In this document: piece by piece, positions 1-11,968 of the stretch
Layout of the letters: each line of letters starts with the position of its first letter
How positions within the stretch are numbered: the first letter of the stretch is position 1
Assembly (NCBI GenBank): GCA_905250075.1
Contig: CAJNOP010000650.1
Coordinates: forward strand, 10,020-74,019
DNA from: Rotaria sp. Silwood1
Lineage: Eukaryota; Rotifera; Eurotatoria; Philodinida; Philodinidae
Reading direction: 5' to 3'
Length of the DNA stretch: 64,000 bases
Made by a program: the position numbers and the translations under genes
The notes under the pieces: generated by a model
Seen by the model: only the letters and a program-made list of their open reading frames with translations
The model's database searches: none
What the model was told of the DNA's origin: nothing

Positions 1-1333
1 ACTAAATAGAAAATGTTGATAAGTATGAAAACATGAAACGATCTCCATTTCCATACTTGTATTCCTGTGATTGACAATGATCCAATGTATTTCTAATCAA
101 ATGATATTCAACTTTGTTTCAACGACCAAAACTCGCATATAAAAACTCTTGTCGAATGCAAATTATGGCTGGACGTAATCTGTTTCAAAACTTGCCAAAG
201 ATAAATAACGGGCTCATATCATATTAGTTTGAAGAAAAATTATGATGATGGAGTTTAATTTTCTGTTGTTTGAGTTACTGCGTGCACTAGCTATGCTATT
301 TGATTAAATGAAATTCGAAAAAAGCTTTTTTCCTGAAATAAGACATTATGTTAACTTTTTTTCGTTAATGCATGTCTACTTGAAAATTCTCGTAAGGTTT
401 TCACTTTGATGAATAGTTAATGGAAGCCATCGAAGGCTGGTTTTCGTTTCCATTTTGATTTCTTCTATTCAAACAATCATACGATTAAAAAAATGCGACT
501 GAGAGATGTCTACAACTTCTTCAGAGTGAGGCAATAAGCAAGTCATATGGTTTCAAATACTAACTGTGAAGATATGTCAGAAGTCACTAATTTTTTTTGT
601 TTCGTGTAAGAGACAGTAATTTATGTGTATTGTGGAACACTGATCAGTCAAAATATTCTCTGAATATCATTGTCAGAAATATAAATAAGTTTTTTCGTGT
701 CTATAAGTCACTGCGCGAGAGCCATAGTCGATCGTGCTCAATCGATAATCTCAGATTTTGGCGAAAGTTATCTCATTTTCTAGAGCAAATTCTTATACTC
801 GAAGGTTAAAGTTTAACTGAGATACGCTCATCCAACTAATAGCACCCAAAATAGTCTTTTCTTAAGGGTACAACCCCCTCTATTTTGACACATTCTGGTT
901 CTCAAAGACGATACAACCGATCAAGCTGAAATTTTTAACACAGATAGAAGACTAAAAATAAAGAGATACGTGTTCGAGGAAAAAAATTTGAAGTAAGTTT
1001 TTGTGGGGTTCTCTGGAAAAACCCTGGTTTCCAGAGGCCGGCGTCCTGATACATTATCACCCCTCCTTAATGTTTGTTCGATTGGGCTGAGATTTTGTTT
1101 TTAGATACCTCAGACTATTCCTCAGAGGTAAATTTAACCTTTTTCAAAAATCTCACTTTCTCTTTTTTTATAAGAGAAATACGTCAGAACCTGGATTTTT
1201 GCTCCGGATCTCGGTTTCCAAGGACCTGGCAACTCCGAGCAGGAGTGTCAAAAATGAAAAGGCTCGATTTTACCTCTGAATAATACTTCCAAGTATTAGT
1301 GTTAAAAATTTCAGCCCGATCGGACAAAGTTAG
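1..1333. other. Non-coding stretch, nothing recognised
   Basis: AT-rich DNA with only short open frames without coding character. I see no RNA gene, no repeat with a clear boundary and no recognisable protein fragment. Confidence 0.5.
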
Positions 1334-1402
1334 CGGGCGGGAGGGGGGGTTGTGGGTGTGGGTGAAGGAAGGTCTCCTACTAAACCCACACCCACACCCA
1401 GG
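1334..1402. repeat. Telomere-like GT/CA hairpin, copy 1
   Basis: A G-rich tract of five G3+ runs (about 1334-1363, TGTGGG-like in its second half) is followed by a ~20 nt loop and a C-rich tract (ACCCACACCCACACCC, about 1383-1400), so the two arms can fold back. TGTGGG is the known bdelloid telomere repeat. The G-rich arm also fits a G-quadruplex pattern. It is immediately followed by the module AGGGATGCCACCTC, which recurs inverted at about 2380-2394. Confidence 0.7.
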
Positions 1403-1485
1403 GATGCCACCTCTTCCGCTTTTTGCGGAAAGTTTCTGCTTTTTCACCTATTTTCCGCTATTTTTCCGCTGTTCCGCTTTTTTAT
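1403..1485. repeat. CCGCTTTTT-type short repeats
   Basis: Several imperfect copies of TTCCGCTTTTT lie directly after the telomere-like hairpin. A second cluster of the same motif is found at 2318-2380 next to telomere-like copy 2, so the two motifs travel together here. Confidence 0.5.
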
Positions 1486-1784
1486 ATAAAAAGATGATGT
1501 ATTTTCAAAATATGTTAGGAGAAAAACTTATTATTGTCGAATAAAGTCTTACTGTTTACGCATCCAGTTAATCATCATTCTTATTATGTCATCCATAAAA
1601 TCAATGAACGAACACATAAAGTTTTTCTTTGGTAAAGGACTTGCGCACTGATTGTCTGTTCGGGAATTAAAAACATCATTCTGCTCTCAACTGATAGTTA
1701 ACTTCTTTTCAAATTATTTTGCCTTCTGTATTTACCCAAAAAAATTTCCAATTCGAAAATTTAAACGTTTTTTTATGATCTAAA

Positions 1785-2064
1785 GCTATTGAGATTGCAA
1801 ATGATGAAACAGATCGTGAACATTTAATGACAACATCACCAATTCTGAAATCAAATGAAAATAAAAATATTGAAGCCATACTAGGTGCTTATCAAAAGAT
1901 TAAAAAAAGGCATGTTTAATTCACAATGGCTACTTAATCCTCAGTTCGCATTATTTTTACGACAGTATAAACCAGATTCAGCTAAAGTTCTTTGTATTGC
2001 CTCTAACGAACATTTTTCAGTATGTGATGGTGGAAAAATGATATTGATCGTCACATCAAGTTGA
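1785..2064 (+). pseudogene. Possible coding remnant, family unknown
   Basis: About 125 bp starting near 1791 read like coding sequence in one frame (around the peptide IANDETDREHLMTTSP). After a frame change near 1913 about 145 bp continue in another frame (around QYKPDSAKVLCIASNEHF) to a TGA near 2064. The base composition is more codon-like than the flanks, but no start, splice sites or family are evident. It could also be chance. Confidence 0.25.
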
Positions 2065-2317
2065 AAAGATATAACAACAACATAAAATCATTCGGTATAA
2101 ATCGACAATTGATAACATCAACTATGAAATCTGACAAGGAGGTTGAAGAAACAGCAGCTGCAGAAGGTACTTTTGTATACCATGGAGTGAAGCATAGTCA
2201 TTCTTATTTATTTCAACAATATTTTATGTTTTGCAATTTTGTTAAAATAAACACAGAATGCTATAGATATCAAAAAGTTGAAAATCCTCATAAATGCTAA
2301 AAATCCGCAACGAGATA

Positions 2318-2380
2318 AGTTTCCGCTTTTTTCCCGCTTTTTCTGTTTTGTTTCCGCAGTTTTCCGCTTTTTCGACTTCA
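2318..2380. repeat. CCGCTTTTT-type short repeats, second cluster
   Basis: Imperfect copies of TTCCGCTTTTT followed by GAGGTGGCATCCCT, the inverted form of the module next to copy 1 at about 1400. Together with the two telomere-like tracts they bracket about 1 kb. Confidence 0.5.
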
Positions 2381-2396
2381 TGAGGTGGCATCCCTG

Positions 2397-2446
2397 TCCA
2401 CACCCCACACCTACAACCACATACCCACCCCACACCCACACCCTTT
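2397..2446. repeat. Telomere-like CA tract, copy 2
   Basis: C-rich strand only (CACCCCACACCTACAACC and further CCCACACC units) ending in CACACCCTTT, the terminus shared with other copies. The matching G-rich arm is not adjacent. Confidence 0.6.
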
Positions 2447-4986
2447 CAGAAGCAATAGACGTTTTGGAAACCATGTTGCTGAAATTTTCTTTCTTGAAAA
2501 TCTGCTCATTGCTAATATTATATGTTAGCTTTTCGTGTATGCAAGCTTTGGCTTACTCGACGTGACATTTGGCATTTCTTTCAAAATAAATACACGACTA
2601 CATGGGACACTGATCGAGCAATCGGTTTCAAATTCTTCTTCTTCTTCACATCGTCGACATATTGTACGGATTAATGGATCTGTTTGCGTTTATTGATGAA
2701 TATATAGCAAGCACTATGACGATTGCTGACCATCCGAATAGAATTGATAATACGATCAAGTCGTTGATCTAACGTGAAGTCAAATAAAATGAGTGAAGGG
2801 ATGTGTGTCAAATACAAATTGAATTTGTCAGTTGTTTGAGTAGCTTTGAAACTGTTCCTACTATAATCATATTCAAGTAAATTATTCATTCAGATCTCAC
2901 TTGAACCCATTTAGAGAGGTCTAACATGGTGAAGTCCATACGATATAATTGGAAAATAAACTGAACAGTTGAGTTTTGGCTACTATCAATAGGCAGCTTT
3001 TGCAAGAAGCCCTGGCCGATTATTTCTACCGCCAAAACCGTCCACAGACCTGTCGATTCCGTTGTCGTTTTGGTCAGTTTGTTTATGTACTGACATGTTC
3101 TTGGAACCGAATTACGGTTATTTTCTGAACCGAAAAATTCGGATCACTGTCCAACAGGATTTGGTCGAAATACTGAGAAAACATGAAAAAAACCTATTTG
3201 CAAAATTGTTGCTCGATTCAGATGGCAAGAAACACGCCGGAACATAAAAGAATCTGTCAGACCCAGCTGGGCAAGAATGACCTGGAAATATCTATATTCA
3301 AAATTATCATCTTGGTCATAGATCTCGGGAAAACGTATGTTTGTTTGCAATCAGTCTTTTTCTGCAAAATAAACACTTGAACTCATATTTTTTCTTTCAA
3401 ATCTACATTTCAATGAAAACATGAATGAGAAGAGAAGGATTCATTTTGATCATTTTCATGCATTTTGACAAAATACAACATGAAAAATCTATTGCTCAAT
3501 ATTGGCAATAGAGTGTTGTGTTATTAAATGGAAATAAAAGGGAGAGCAATGCTGAAAGGAAATAATCTCAATCCATTATCCTTGAAAGATCAGTTTATCG
3601 ACAAGAAAAAGATAGTTGCATTGACGTTTTTTGGCTCTTTTTGAAAGTAACGTTTGTTTTCTTTCAAACAATCGTGCCGAATATGTGCAGCAAAAATGAA
3701 ATAGTAGATGTACAAAGGAACACATTTTTGTACTGGTCAACTTACTCAAATGTAGTAGATAGAAATTTTGAATAAAGTAGTCACGAGTGCTGATCTCATA
3801 GTGAATCTCGAGGTTTTTGCAGCTCTACGTAGCATCCATTAGATGAAATCGATTGTAATCAATACAATCGATCAATGAATAGACTGGCTCTCAATCTGGT
3901 TTGCAACTATATATCTAATATAATCTTATTATGAAACTAAAGACAATTTTTTTCTTAGCGAAATGTATCATACTGTAAAAACTACATACTGAGATGGGTA
4001 ATCACTGAGAGAGAAAAGCGTATAGTTGGCCACACATATACCTATCAGAATATTTAGTTAAACTCGTGACATGATTGAATTTCTATGGTAAACACTATAT
4101 TCAGTCAGAGAAATCATTAATATGAATGTCAACTTTCGAAAATTGTCCATGCTTCCAGGATCGACTCATGTCTGAGAGGAAATTGTAATACACTACGATA
4201 TTTAGTATTTTCGTTTAAATCTACTACAAATGGTGTTTATCATGTGAGAGAAAATGTTGATCTCAACAATAGTATTATGCCTACCTTTTTGTCTTCATTA
4301 ATATCACTGTTTCTAATACATTACTTGAACATACACCATCTTCGTGAAACGATTCTTGGACAAATACGACCGTACTAACAATGGATGAAACTATTTTCTC
4401 GTTTGTTTAAGATACTCCAACTCATCAATGGAGAATGTATCGTAGTGGGACACTTCAAGCAACGATTTAAAGTACAGTGAGTCAAGTACTGCCAATAGTT
4501 CTCAGATCCTAGAAAATATTTTTCTTCGGTTTCACTCAAGTCTTCCCAATTCATTGTGTCCAAACTTGCAAAGACTTCGTTCATATTCACCGATTCCCAT
4601 CCAGGCGATTTCTGGGCAAAAGGTTTAGAATTGCTTTTCTCTTACGAAAGTCTTTCATATCGTTTGTATTACCTACAACAATCCTGTAATCGGCAAAAGA
4701 TTTACTTTGAGGTCGAATCATTTTGCTTAACTAACTATATGAACAAACGATCTGTGCTCTTGTGCAAAGAAATCATTACAGAAACATCGAATCCATTTGA
4801 CAGGCACCTGTACACGATTCACAGATAAGAAATGAGCGTATCATCGAGATAACTTTTGCGTTGTTGTGTAGAAAATAAAATGACGTTATCTTGTTTTCAG
4901 ATTGCGTCAGCTGCATGGTCTCCTCTACTGATAATAAAAAGGCTAACGCCTGTCTTTATCGAGCAATCAAACAAAAGTAACCAACA
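2447..4986. other. Non-coding stretch, nothing recognised
   Basis: AT-rich intergenic DNA before the FAD monooxygenase gene. Open frames on both strands stay below 100 codons, overlap each other and show no family motif. Confidence 0.45.
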
Positions 4987-6188
4987 ATGATTCAGACTTC
5001 GAACGAAACAAAAACTATTTTGATTATCGGTGGTGGACTAGGTGGTTTGGCTCTTGCACAACTATTATTGCAAGATTCGCATCCGTCTCTGAAAGTAATT
5101 GTCTTCGAACGTGATGACGGAGAAGATGCTCGTGATCAGGGCTTTTATATTACAATTAATCCAATGGGTATCGAAGTTCTCAAACGTATTTCGGTTCTCA
5201 ATGATGTTCTTTCAGATTCGACAATAATGTCCTACAATCAATGTCAACTAAAATTCGCAGATAAAAAATTAAAAACAACATTGGAAACGATTGCAGGAGA
5301 ATTGAAAATTATTGAACGAGCCGTTCTACGACAAGATCTTCTAAAAATATCGATGTTCGTTGGAATAAACGACTTATCTCTTATAATATTGTCGATGATG
5401 GAATCGAAGCACATTTCGATGATGGATCATCGGTCAAAGGTACATTGCTTGTCGGTTGTGATGGATCGAAATCAGTTGTTCGAGCTCAACTTGTGCCGAA
5501 TCTATGTCGACAAGATACAGGTGTCGTTTTAGTAGCTGGTACTCTTGAACCAAATGAACAATTAGGTCAAATTCGACAATTAATAGAGAATAGTCTTGTA
5601 CAAGTACTCGGGGATCAAAGTCATGCATTGTTTTTAATTTCTGTCGGACAATTTTGGTTTTGGTCCCTTTCATGGGCAACAGAATGTACAATAGAATCGA
5701 GTCTTTCTCTAGAAGAAATACTTGATAAAGTTCGTACTAATTTCACTAATGAAGAAATTGTTCGCTTAATGGAATTGTCTTTATCATCGGCGCGTCTCAC
5801 ACCTTTACGTTTGTATTCGTCTCCACTTTTAAAAGTGAATCCATTTCCAAATAATCCTCGAGTGACACTAATTGGTGACGCTGCACATCTTATGACTATT
5901 CAACGTGGTATGGGCGCAAATACGACTTTTGCTGATGCACTCGATCTTACCGATGTTATACATCGTGGTTCAACTCAAAGTTTACTCGGTAATTATGAAG
6001 AGAAAATGTTTCAACGTGGCTTTCAAGCCGTTCAAGATTCTTTCAATAGTACTCGCATGATACGCCTATCAGGTGTTAAGGGTATGGTGCGTGACTATCT
6101 TTTATGGTTACTTCGCTACATAATGGTATTTAAAAATATAATCTCGATACCATATAATTGGTACTGGGCGAGAACCAACGACATTTGA
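4987..6188 (+). pseudogene. FAD-dependent aromatic-type monooxygenase, one-base frameshift
   Basis: Group A flavoprotein monooxygenase, about 400 aa, expected to hydroxylate a small (often aromatic) substrate with FAD and NAD(P)H. Visible motifs in order: the dinucleotide-binding GxGxxG (G15, G17, G20 in IIGGGLGGLALAQ), the DG motif in LLVGCDGSKSVVRAQL near 5445-5490, and the FAD-ribityl motif GDAAH followed by GMGAN (about 5875-5925). There is no intron. The reading frame changes at the A-run 5343-5347: upstream codons run in one frame to LLK, then NIDVRWNKRLISYNIVDDG continues in the frame used by the rest of the protein. This fits loss of one A, which may be a real mutation or a homopolymer consensus error. 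The C-terminus is hydrophobic. Such enzymes without introns are common among bdelloid genes of bacterial or fungal origin; that origin is inference. Confidence 0.8.
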
Positions 6189-6431
6189 CTTGTACTTGTT
6201 CATCATATACATCTAGACATCTCAAAGGGAACAACAACACCAGAAGCATTTTTTTATCGATTGTAGCTATGAGAAAACAGTTCAGTCAGCAGAATAGCTC
6301 ATGGATGAAATTAGCCTTGTTATCTTATGCAAGGTACTCTATCCTATTCGATATAGTCCTACTTTTCAGAATGCAATAATGAGGAGATTTACACTTGATA
6401 TTCGGAATACAAGTTCAACATTTTAGAAACT

Positions 6432-8000
6432 GACGTTCATCTAAGATGTACCACGAACAAAAATCGAGTCGAATTTTGGTTTCATCGAATGATAGATAAT
6501 TTTGATACTGTAATTCATTGATTCAGAATATGTACTTTTAATGCTTTTTCGATAAAAGTTTTGGTGAAAAATACGAAGAGGTGACTAATGATACAAAAGC
6601 TCCAGATTTGAACTGTACGCCATCATAATATTTTCACAAGCCCAAATGATTCGAATTCAGCATCGAATATTGAGTATGACTGAGTATGTTTGACACAATT
6701 CAATCACGTTTTGTTCTCTAGACACGTTTCGACCCTCGAATATTGCAAGCCTATCTTCTTTTTTGGCCCAACACACCAATTTCTTCTTTGCACACCACGA
6801 GTTCTTGTTCCCTAGACTGAAAGGCTAGGGTCTAGAAACGGAAATTCACCTGTGTCTGTCTGTAACACTTGGTACAAATGGCCATTTTTGTGGTACAAAG
6901 TACCGTAGTCGTGGTACAAGTGACCATTTTCGTGGTACAAAAGTACCACTTTGGTGGTACAGGCGACCATTTATTTGACATGGTTGGCTATTTTCATTAT
7001 ACAGATGATCGTTTCTATGGCTCAATTCACCATTTCCGCGGCACAATCAACGATTTCTATGGAACAGTTGACCATTATTATGGCTCAAATGAGCATGTCT
7101 GTTTCACAATTGACCATGCCCGTATTAGAAATGGCCTTTACTTTGGCATAAATCACCATGTTAGTGGTTATAATTAACTAAAGCATAAACTTTATCATAT
7201 ACATTAGCATTGTTCAATATTTTCTTTGAACTATTTGAATATATCTATAGTATGTAATATGGAGCATGGTACAAATATTAATAATTTCTACTAAACTCAT
7301 CATTATACAGAGTACATTTTTATTTAGAAATATAAGGACATCTTTATCATCATTCCGTCAGTCTAGGGCAAATGAATCGACATTCAATGTCGATGAACGT
7401 TACTTGTCCTCTCCGATGCTGAGAAATCAAGCCTTTTCGGAATCTATACCAACATATCGAAGGATGCACTCGTATTTGAGAACATTGGTCCTGAAAAATT
7501 CACTTTTACATGTATTTTCCTTGCGAATGAATTTTCGAGAGTCAAAATCTTCAAATACGAGTGCATTCTTCGATATTCTGGTATAAATTGCGAAATAGCT
7601 TGATTTCTCAGCATCAGAGAGAAGTAGAACCGGTAGTATACAAATCGAAATTTTATGTGTTGGGCTTAAAAAAGAAGATAGGCTTGGAATATTCGTGGGT
7701 CGAAACGTGTCTAGAGAACAAAGCGTGATTGAATTGTGTCAAATATACCCAGTCATACTCAATATTCGATGCTAAATTCGAATCATTTGGACTTGTGAAA
7801 ATATTATGATGGCGTACAGTTCAAATCTGGAGCTTTTGTATCATTAGTCATCCCTTCGTATTTTTCACGAAAACTTGGATTAAAAAGACATTAAATGTAT
7901 ATATTGTGAATCGCTGAATTAGACTCTATCAAATTATCTATAATTCGCTGAAATCAAAATTCGACTCGATTTTGTCACTGGTACATTCTACATTCAACGG
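6432..8000. mobile_element. Foldback element with ~350-bp inverted arms
   Basis: The left arm (about 6432-6786) and right arm (about 7652-8000) are inverted copies at roughly 85 % identity by eye, for example CTCGAATATTGCAAGCCTAT against its complement near 7690. The ends resemble TGTACCA on both sides. The core holds a 21-bp minisatellite and a second nested inverted repeat (7412-7490 with 7540-7622). No transposase is visible, so this is a non-autonomous foldback or MITE-like element. No clear target duplication could be fixed. Confidence 0.8.
6866..7135. repeat. 21-bp minisatellite (about 13 units)
   Basis: Degenerate tandem units with consensus near TGGTACAAGTGACCATTTTCG. Units at the left are closest to consensus and drift to the right. 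Because 21 is a multiple of 3 the repeat stays open in two frames and gives spurious repetitive peptides, which are not counted as genes. Confidence 0.8.
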
Positions 8001-8611
8001 TACATTAGCATATCCGATGAAATACTATCGGCTGTAACAGAATGGAAAAACGAAGATAATGATTTATAGAAAACTGAATGGAAAGATGTCATTCGACATC
8101 ATCAACTGAAACCTAATGACATTAGTACCATCCGTCGTATTGATATCAGTAGGAAAAAATAGTTTGCCAAGGTAACATCTCTCAATAGCAATGCACTTCT
8201 GCATTTGCATAAACCAGGTCACTAAAGTGGTATTGTCACTCGTCTTTTGTGAGATCATTATTTCTATTGCTCAACATTGATATCACTGGACTGTAATCAT
8301 GGAATCCAGTTTCATTTAATTGACAGATCAGTTTCGAAAGCAGAAAGAGATCACATAGGTTCAACTCTAGATCACTAATTAAGTAGTAAAAAGTAAAAGA
8401 AGGATGAGCTGCATGTGAGAACAATGAATCCTTACATACAAAATCCATTATCGTCAAATATCATTGTCAACAAGTTTTTTTTTCTTCGTTCTGATCTTTT
8501 TCACCTACTTGGTCAAATTTCTCACACACCCCTCGGAGATTTATATGATATCTACATTCCACTATATATATATTATCATCATCTATTACCTCAACCATTC
8601 TGCCTGTTATT
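8001..8611. other. Intergenic stretch upstream of the glycosidase-like gene
   Basis: AT-rich, no coding signal on either strand; a short run of ATAT lies about 40-50 bp before the next start codon. Confidence 0.4.
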
Positions 8612-11017
8612 TTGTTGAAAATGCGTGTTGTGGTGCTTGCCACCGTTTTGATAGTGAAGTGTTGGTGCGATATAAGAGTGTCAGTCGATCGAGTAAAAGG
8701 AGGATACAATGTAAGTGTTACCGATCGTGTTTGGCTTCGCTCATCTCATACAAGTTTGTATGCCGATGAACGCTGGTATTCATCTGACGATGGTTCACTT
8801 CCCCTCATCGATACACGTCTTGATCAAGGCAATGATGAGAATTTAGGTGAATGGAATGAGACTCAATTGATCTATAGTCTTATTCGTAGTGGAATACAGA
8901 CTAATGTAACTGGTCGAGTACGTCAATGGCGTTCAATTTCAGCGATTACTTTTCATTTGGACATTGGCAATGAACCTTTGACGAGCAGTGATTCCTTGAG
9001 TATGGACGAAGTTCGAACAGTATTTCCTTCGTTCAATATTGAACGGATAGATATGAATGATCAACAAGGCTATTTCACATATGCAGGTAAGATATTGATT
9101 TGATTCTTTCGTGAATTACATCAAGAAATGAATATCGATTCAGATTATATGATGGGTGACATGGGCAAACATGCAGGTACCTGGGATTCTTCCAGTAAAA
9201 TCATCCAATCTGGTATCAAAGCAGGTCCTATTGTTCTTTTCAATTTGGCTGAACGAGCACAAGGCGATGTTCTCATTCTCTCACCTTTTTCTCACTTTAT
9301 GGCCACTTCACTAAGTCAACGAGCGAATGTCTTAGAATATGATGTGATGGGTTCCGTGTCGATAGTTCCTGCTAATTATAATCATTCTATGATTGTCTTC
9401 TATTCATCTCATGGTGTCAAGGAAGCAATGCGTGAATGGGGTCAATCAATGCGACGAGCATTCAATCGAACGATGGAACATCGTCTTCATGATATAACCG
9501 TCAATTATCTGGGCTACTATACAGACAATAGTGGCTACTATTATTATCATACGGAGACAGAAATGAATTATGAAGAGACAATGATATCGATTTCCCAAAA
9601 AATCTCATTACCATTTCATTATATTCAAATTGACTCATGGTGGTATTATAAGGGCATCGGCAATGATGTTTCTGAGTGGTCATCTCGTCCGGATATCTTT
9701 CCTGATGGTCTCCCAGCAGTCCACCGTCGAATGAAATATATTCCTTTAGCAGCACACAATCGTTACTGGGCAGCTGATACGATCTACTCGACAAATTATA
9801 CTTTTGTGATTGATCATATTAATGGAAAGGCTCTGCCGATTAGTAATGATTCATTTTGGATTGATCTGTTCGGCGAGGCATCTCAGAATTGGGGTTTGAT
9901 TCTATACGAACAAGATTGGTTGAATGTACAAACGATTGATTTCATACCGACACGTACTGATATTCATCTCGGACAACGATGGTTAACATCGATGAGTAAA
10001 GCAGCTGAACACATAGGAGTTAATATTCAATATTGCATGAGCTTACCTCGCCATGCTCTACAGACTCTTGAAATTCCACGCGTGACACAAGCACGTGTAT
10101 CGGATGATTATGCTGTTCATCTTCGTCAACAAGACTCTCAATGGACAATTGGAGTGTCGAGCATGTTGGCCGATGCGATTGGTGTGGCTCCATATAAAGT
10201 TGTTTTTTGGTCGAATTCAATTGAACCCGGAGCTCCGTACAGAGCACCGGTAATGGAACCAGTTCCAGATCGAGAAATACTCATTGCTACCCTCTCGACA
10301 GGACCGGTCGCTTCGGGCGATGCAATCAATTATACAGACGTCAAACGAATAATGCGATGCTGTAGTGAAGATGGAGCCATTTTGAAACCTGATCGACCAA
10401 TAACTATGATCGATGCACTCGTTGCAGACTGGGTCCAAAACAACGGAGTCTCTCAAGGAGAACTCTATTCGACTCGATCGATACTGTAAGTGTCTGTCTC
10501 TCTCCTATATCTATCCCTTCCTCAAAAATCTCTTTTGTCTAGAAATAATCAAACCTTTCACACTATATTTGCCTCAGCCATGCAACGTGATTATTGAGTA
10601 TTGCCTTCGATGATCGGAGCACAAGCAGAACTCATTTGGTTCTATGACGATCCGTCTACACTAACAACGTTTGATGAAATCCATCCTCTTGCTGTATCAG
10701 CGAACAAATGTAATGATTCGTCATTCTGTCTCTGGTATTTGTCACCTGTGTGGAGTTTTGCCGATCACGATAATACACAATATGCACTTCTGGGTGAATT
10801 GAATAAATGAACAGCTGTTAGTCGACAACGATTTTCTTCGTTAACGACCAATCCAGAAAGAACGACAACGATAATTACTCTTCTTGGAGGAACTATCGAG
10901 ATAGTGACATTACTTGTCTACCACTCGAAATTAGGCTTCGTTCGTTTGAATTGTTCTCTGTCGTGCACTGAAGGAGAACTGATGATGACTCCATCCGCTG
11001 TCACTTGTTCTTCATAA
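8612..11017 (+). pseudogene. Secreted glycosidase-like protein, two in-frame TGA codons
   Basis: Three exons: 8612-9086, 9144-10485 and 10543-11017, with GT/AG introns of 57 bp each and matching phases; 2,292 coding bases, about 763 aa. Residues 1-19 form a signal peptide, so the product is secreted. The middle exon contains aromatic and acidic motifs typical of TIM-barrel glycosidases related to GH31/GH36 (FHYIQIDSWWYYKG, LILYEQDWLN, NIQYCMSLPRHALQ), but I cannot name a substrate; I regard it as a conserved, poorly characterised metazoan family. Exon 3 stays open and protein-like to the final TAA except for TGA codons at 10595-10597 (after MQRDY) and 10808-10810 (after GELNK). Both sit where Trp (TGG) would be one base away and the frame resumes at once. 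Either the gene is recently broken, or the two bases are consensus errors. Confidence 0.65.
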
Positions 11018-11060
11018 ATTTCACGAAAAGTCACTCAATACTTGTTTTTTGTATCTATCC

Positions 11061-11429
11061 TTAATATAAAAGTACGATGCATGAGTTGAAACGAACGAGA
11101 CCATCATTTTGCCTGATCATGCCACTTGTGTGTCGTACGGCTGTAGATCGACTTTGGGATCGTACATTCAACATTTTCGTGATTTTCTTCGACGTATCTT
11201 GATGAAAATTTGTTTGTTTTTGTTTTTTTACTTCGGTTGGACGAGAATCGAAGCTTTGCTTGAAATATCTTAAGACAAACAATGATAAACTCAAAAGAAA
11301 CAAAGTCAAACTTATGCTAAAGAATTCTTCTCTGAACGAACCCGATGAAAATCGAAGAATTTTATTCTGATTTTCATTTGTGAATGACGATCTTTCATCT
11401 TTCTTGTTGAAAGATGAGTCATTAACCAA
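11061..11429 (-). CDS. Hypothetical small membrane protein (weak)
   Basis: A 122-aa open frame with one clear hydrophobic segment (around FFSISLTLFLLSLSLFVL) between charged, Ser/Lys-rich ends. It is convergent with the glycosidase-like gene and ends 44 bp after it. No family is recognised and it may be a chance frame or one exon of a larger gene. Confidence 0.22.
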   Translation of the reverse strand: MVNDSSFNKKDERSSFTNENQNKILRFSSGSFREEFFSISLTLFLLSLSLFVLRYFKQSFDSRPTEVKKQKQTNFHQDTSKKITKMLNVRSQSRSTAVRHTSGMIRQNDGLVRFNSCIVLLY

Positions 11430-11968
11430 ACAATGGTTTCAGTTTCCGCTGGAGAAAAATTGAGCGAGAGTCGCATTTTCTAACAGTGATTGAGATGGAT
11501 ATCTTGATAATTATTTCTTCAATGTCACTCGAATAACACTTTCATTTGAGTTTCATATTTTCAGATAGTTCTTCCCTACTCAGTAAGTATAGTTAAACGT
11601 GAATATTATTCATTGTGTAATCAGTCAGCGTTGTTATATTCGATTTTCTACAGAATATTTTCTTCCGATTTATAATTAGAATAATGAAGATAATTGTCGG
11701 TACAATAATATAATGTTCAAAGATTATCCAAAATGTGCAATTATGTATTGTCTGGTGACAATAGGTGTTCAATATGTTTTATTTTTAATCTTTCGCACTT
11801 TATATAAGGACATAAATATTCGATTACTCAATATGTACTGAAAAAATAAGTGACAACGTTCTTTAACGTATTTTATTGATCCAGTTTATTATTGTTCCTA
11901 TTTTCTTAAAGTTTTTACAATCATGTATCTCATTCCTTGGTAACCCTAGTGGAACAATAAACACTATA

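Noticed and set aside
6869-7177. Open frames of 66-102 codons with repetitive Val/Gln or Tyr/Gly peptides
   Set aside because: They are the 21-bp minisatellite read in two frames.
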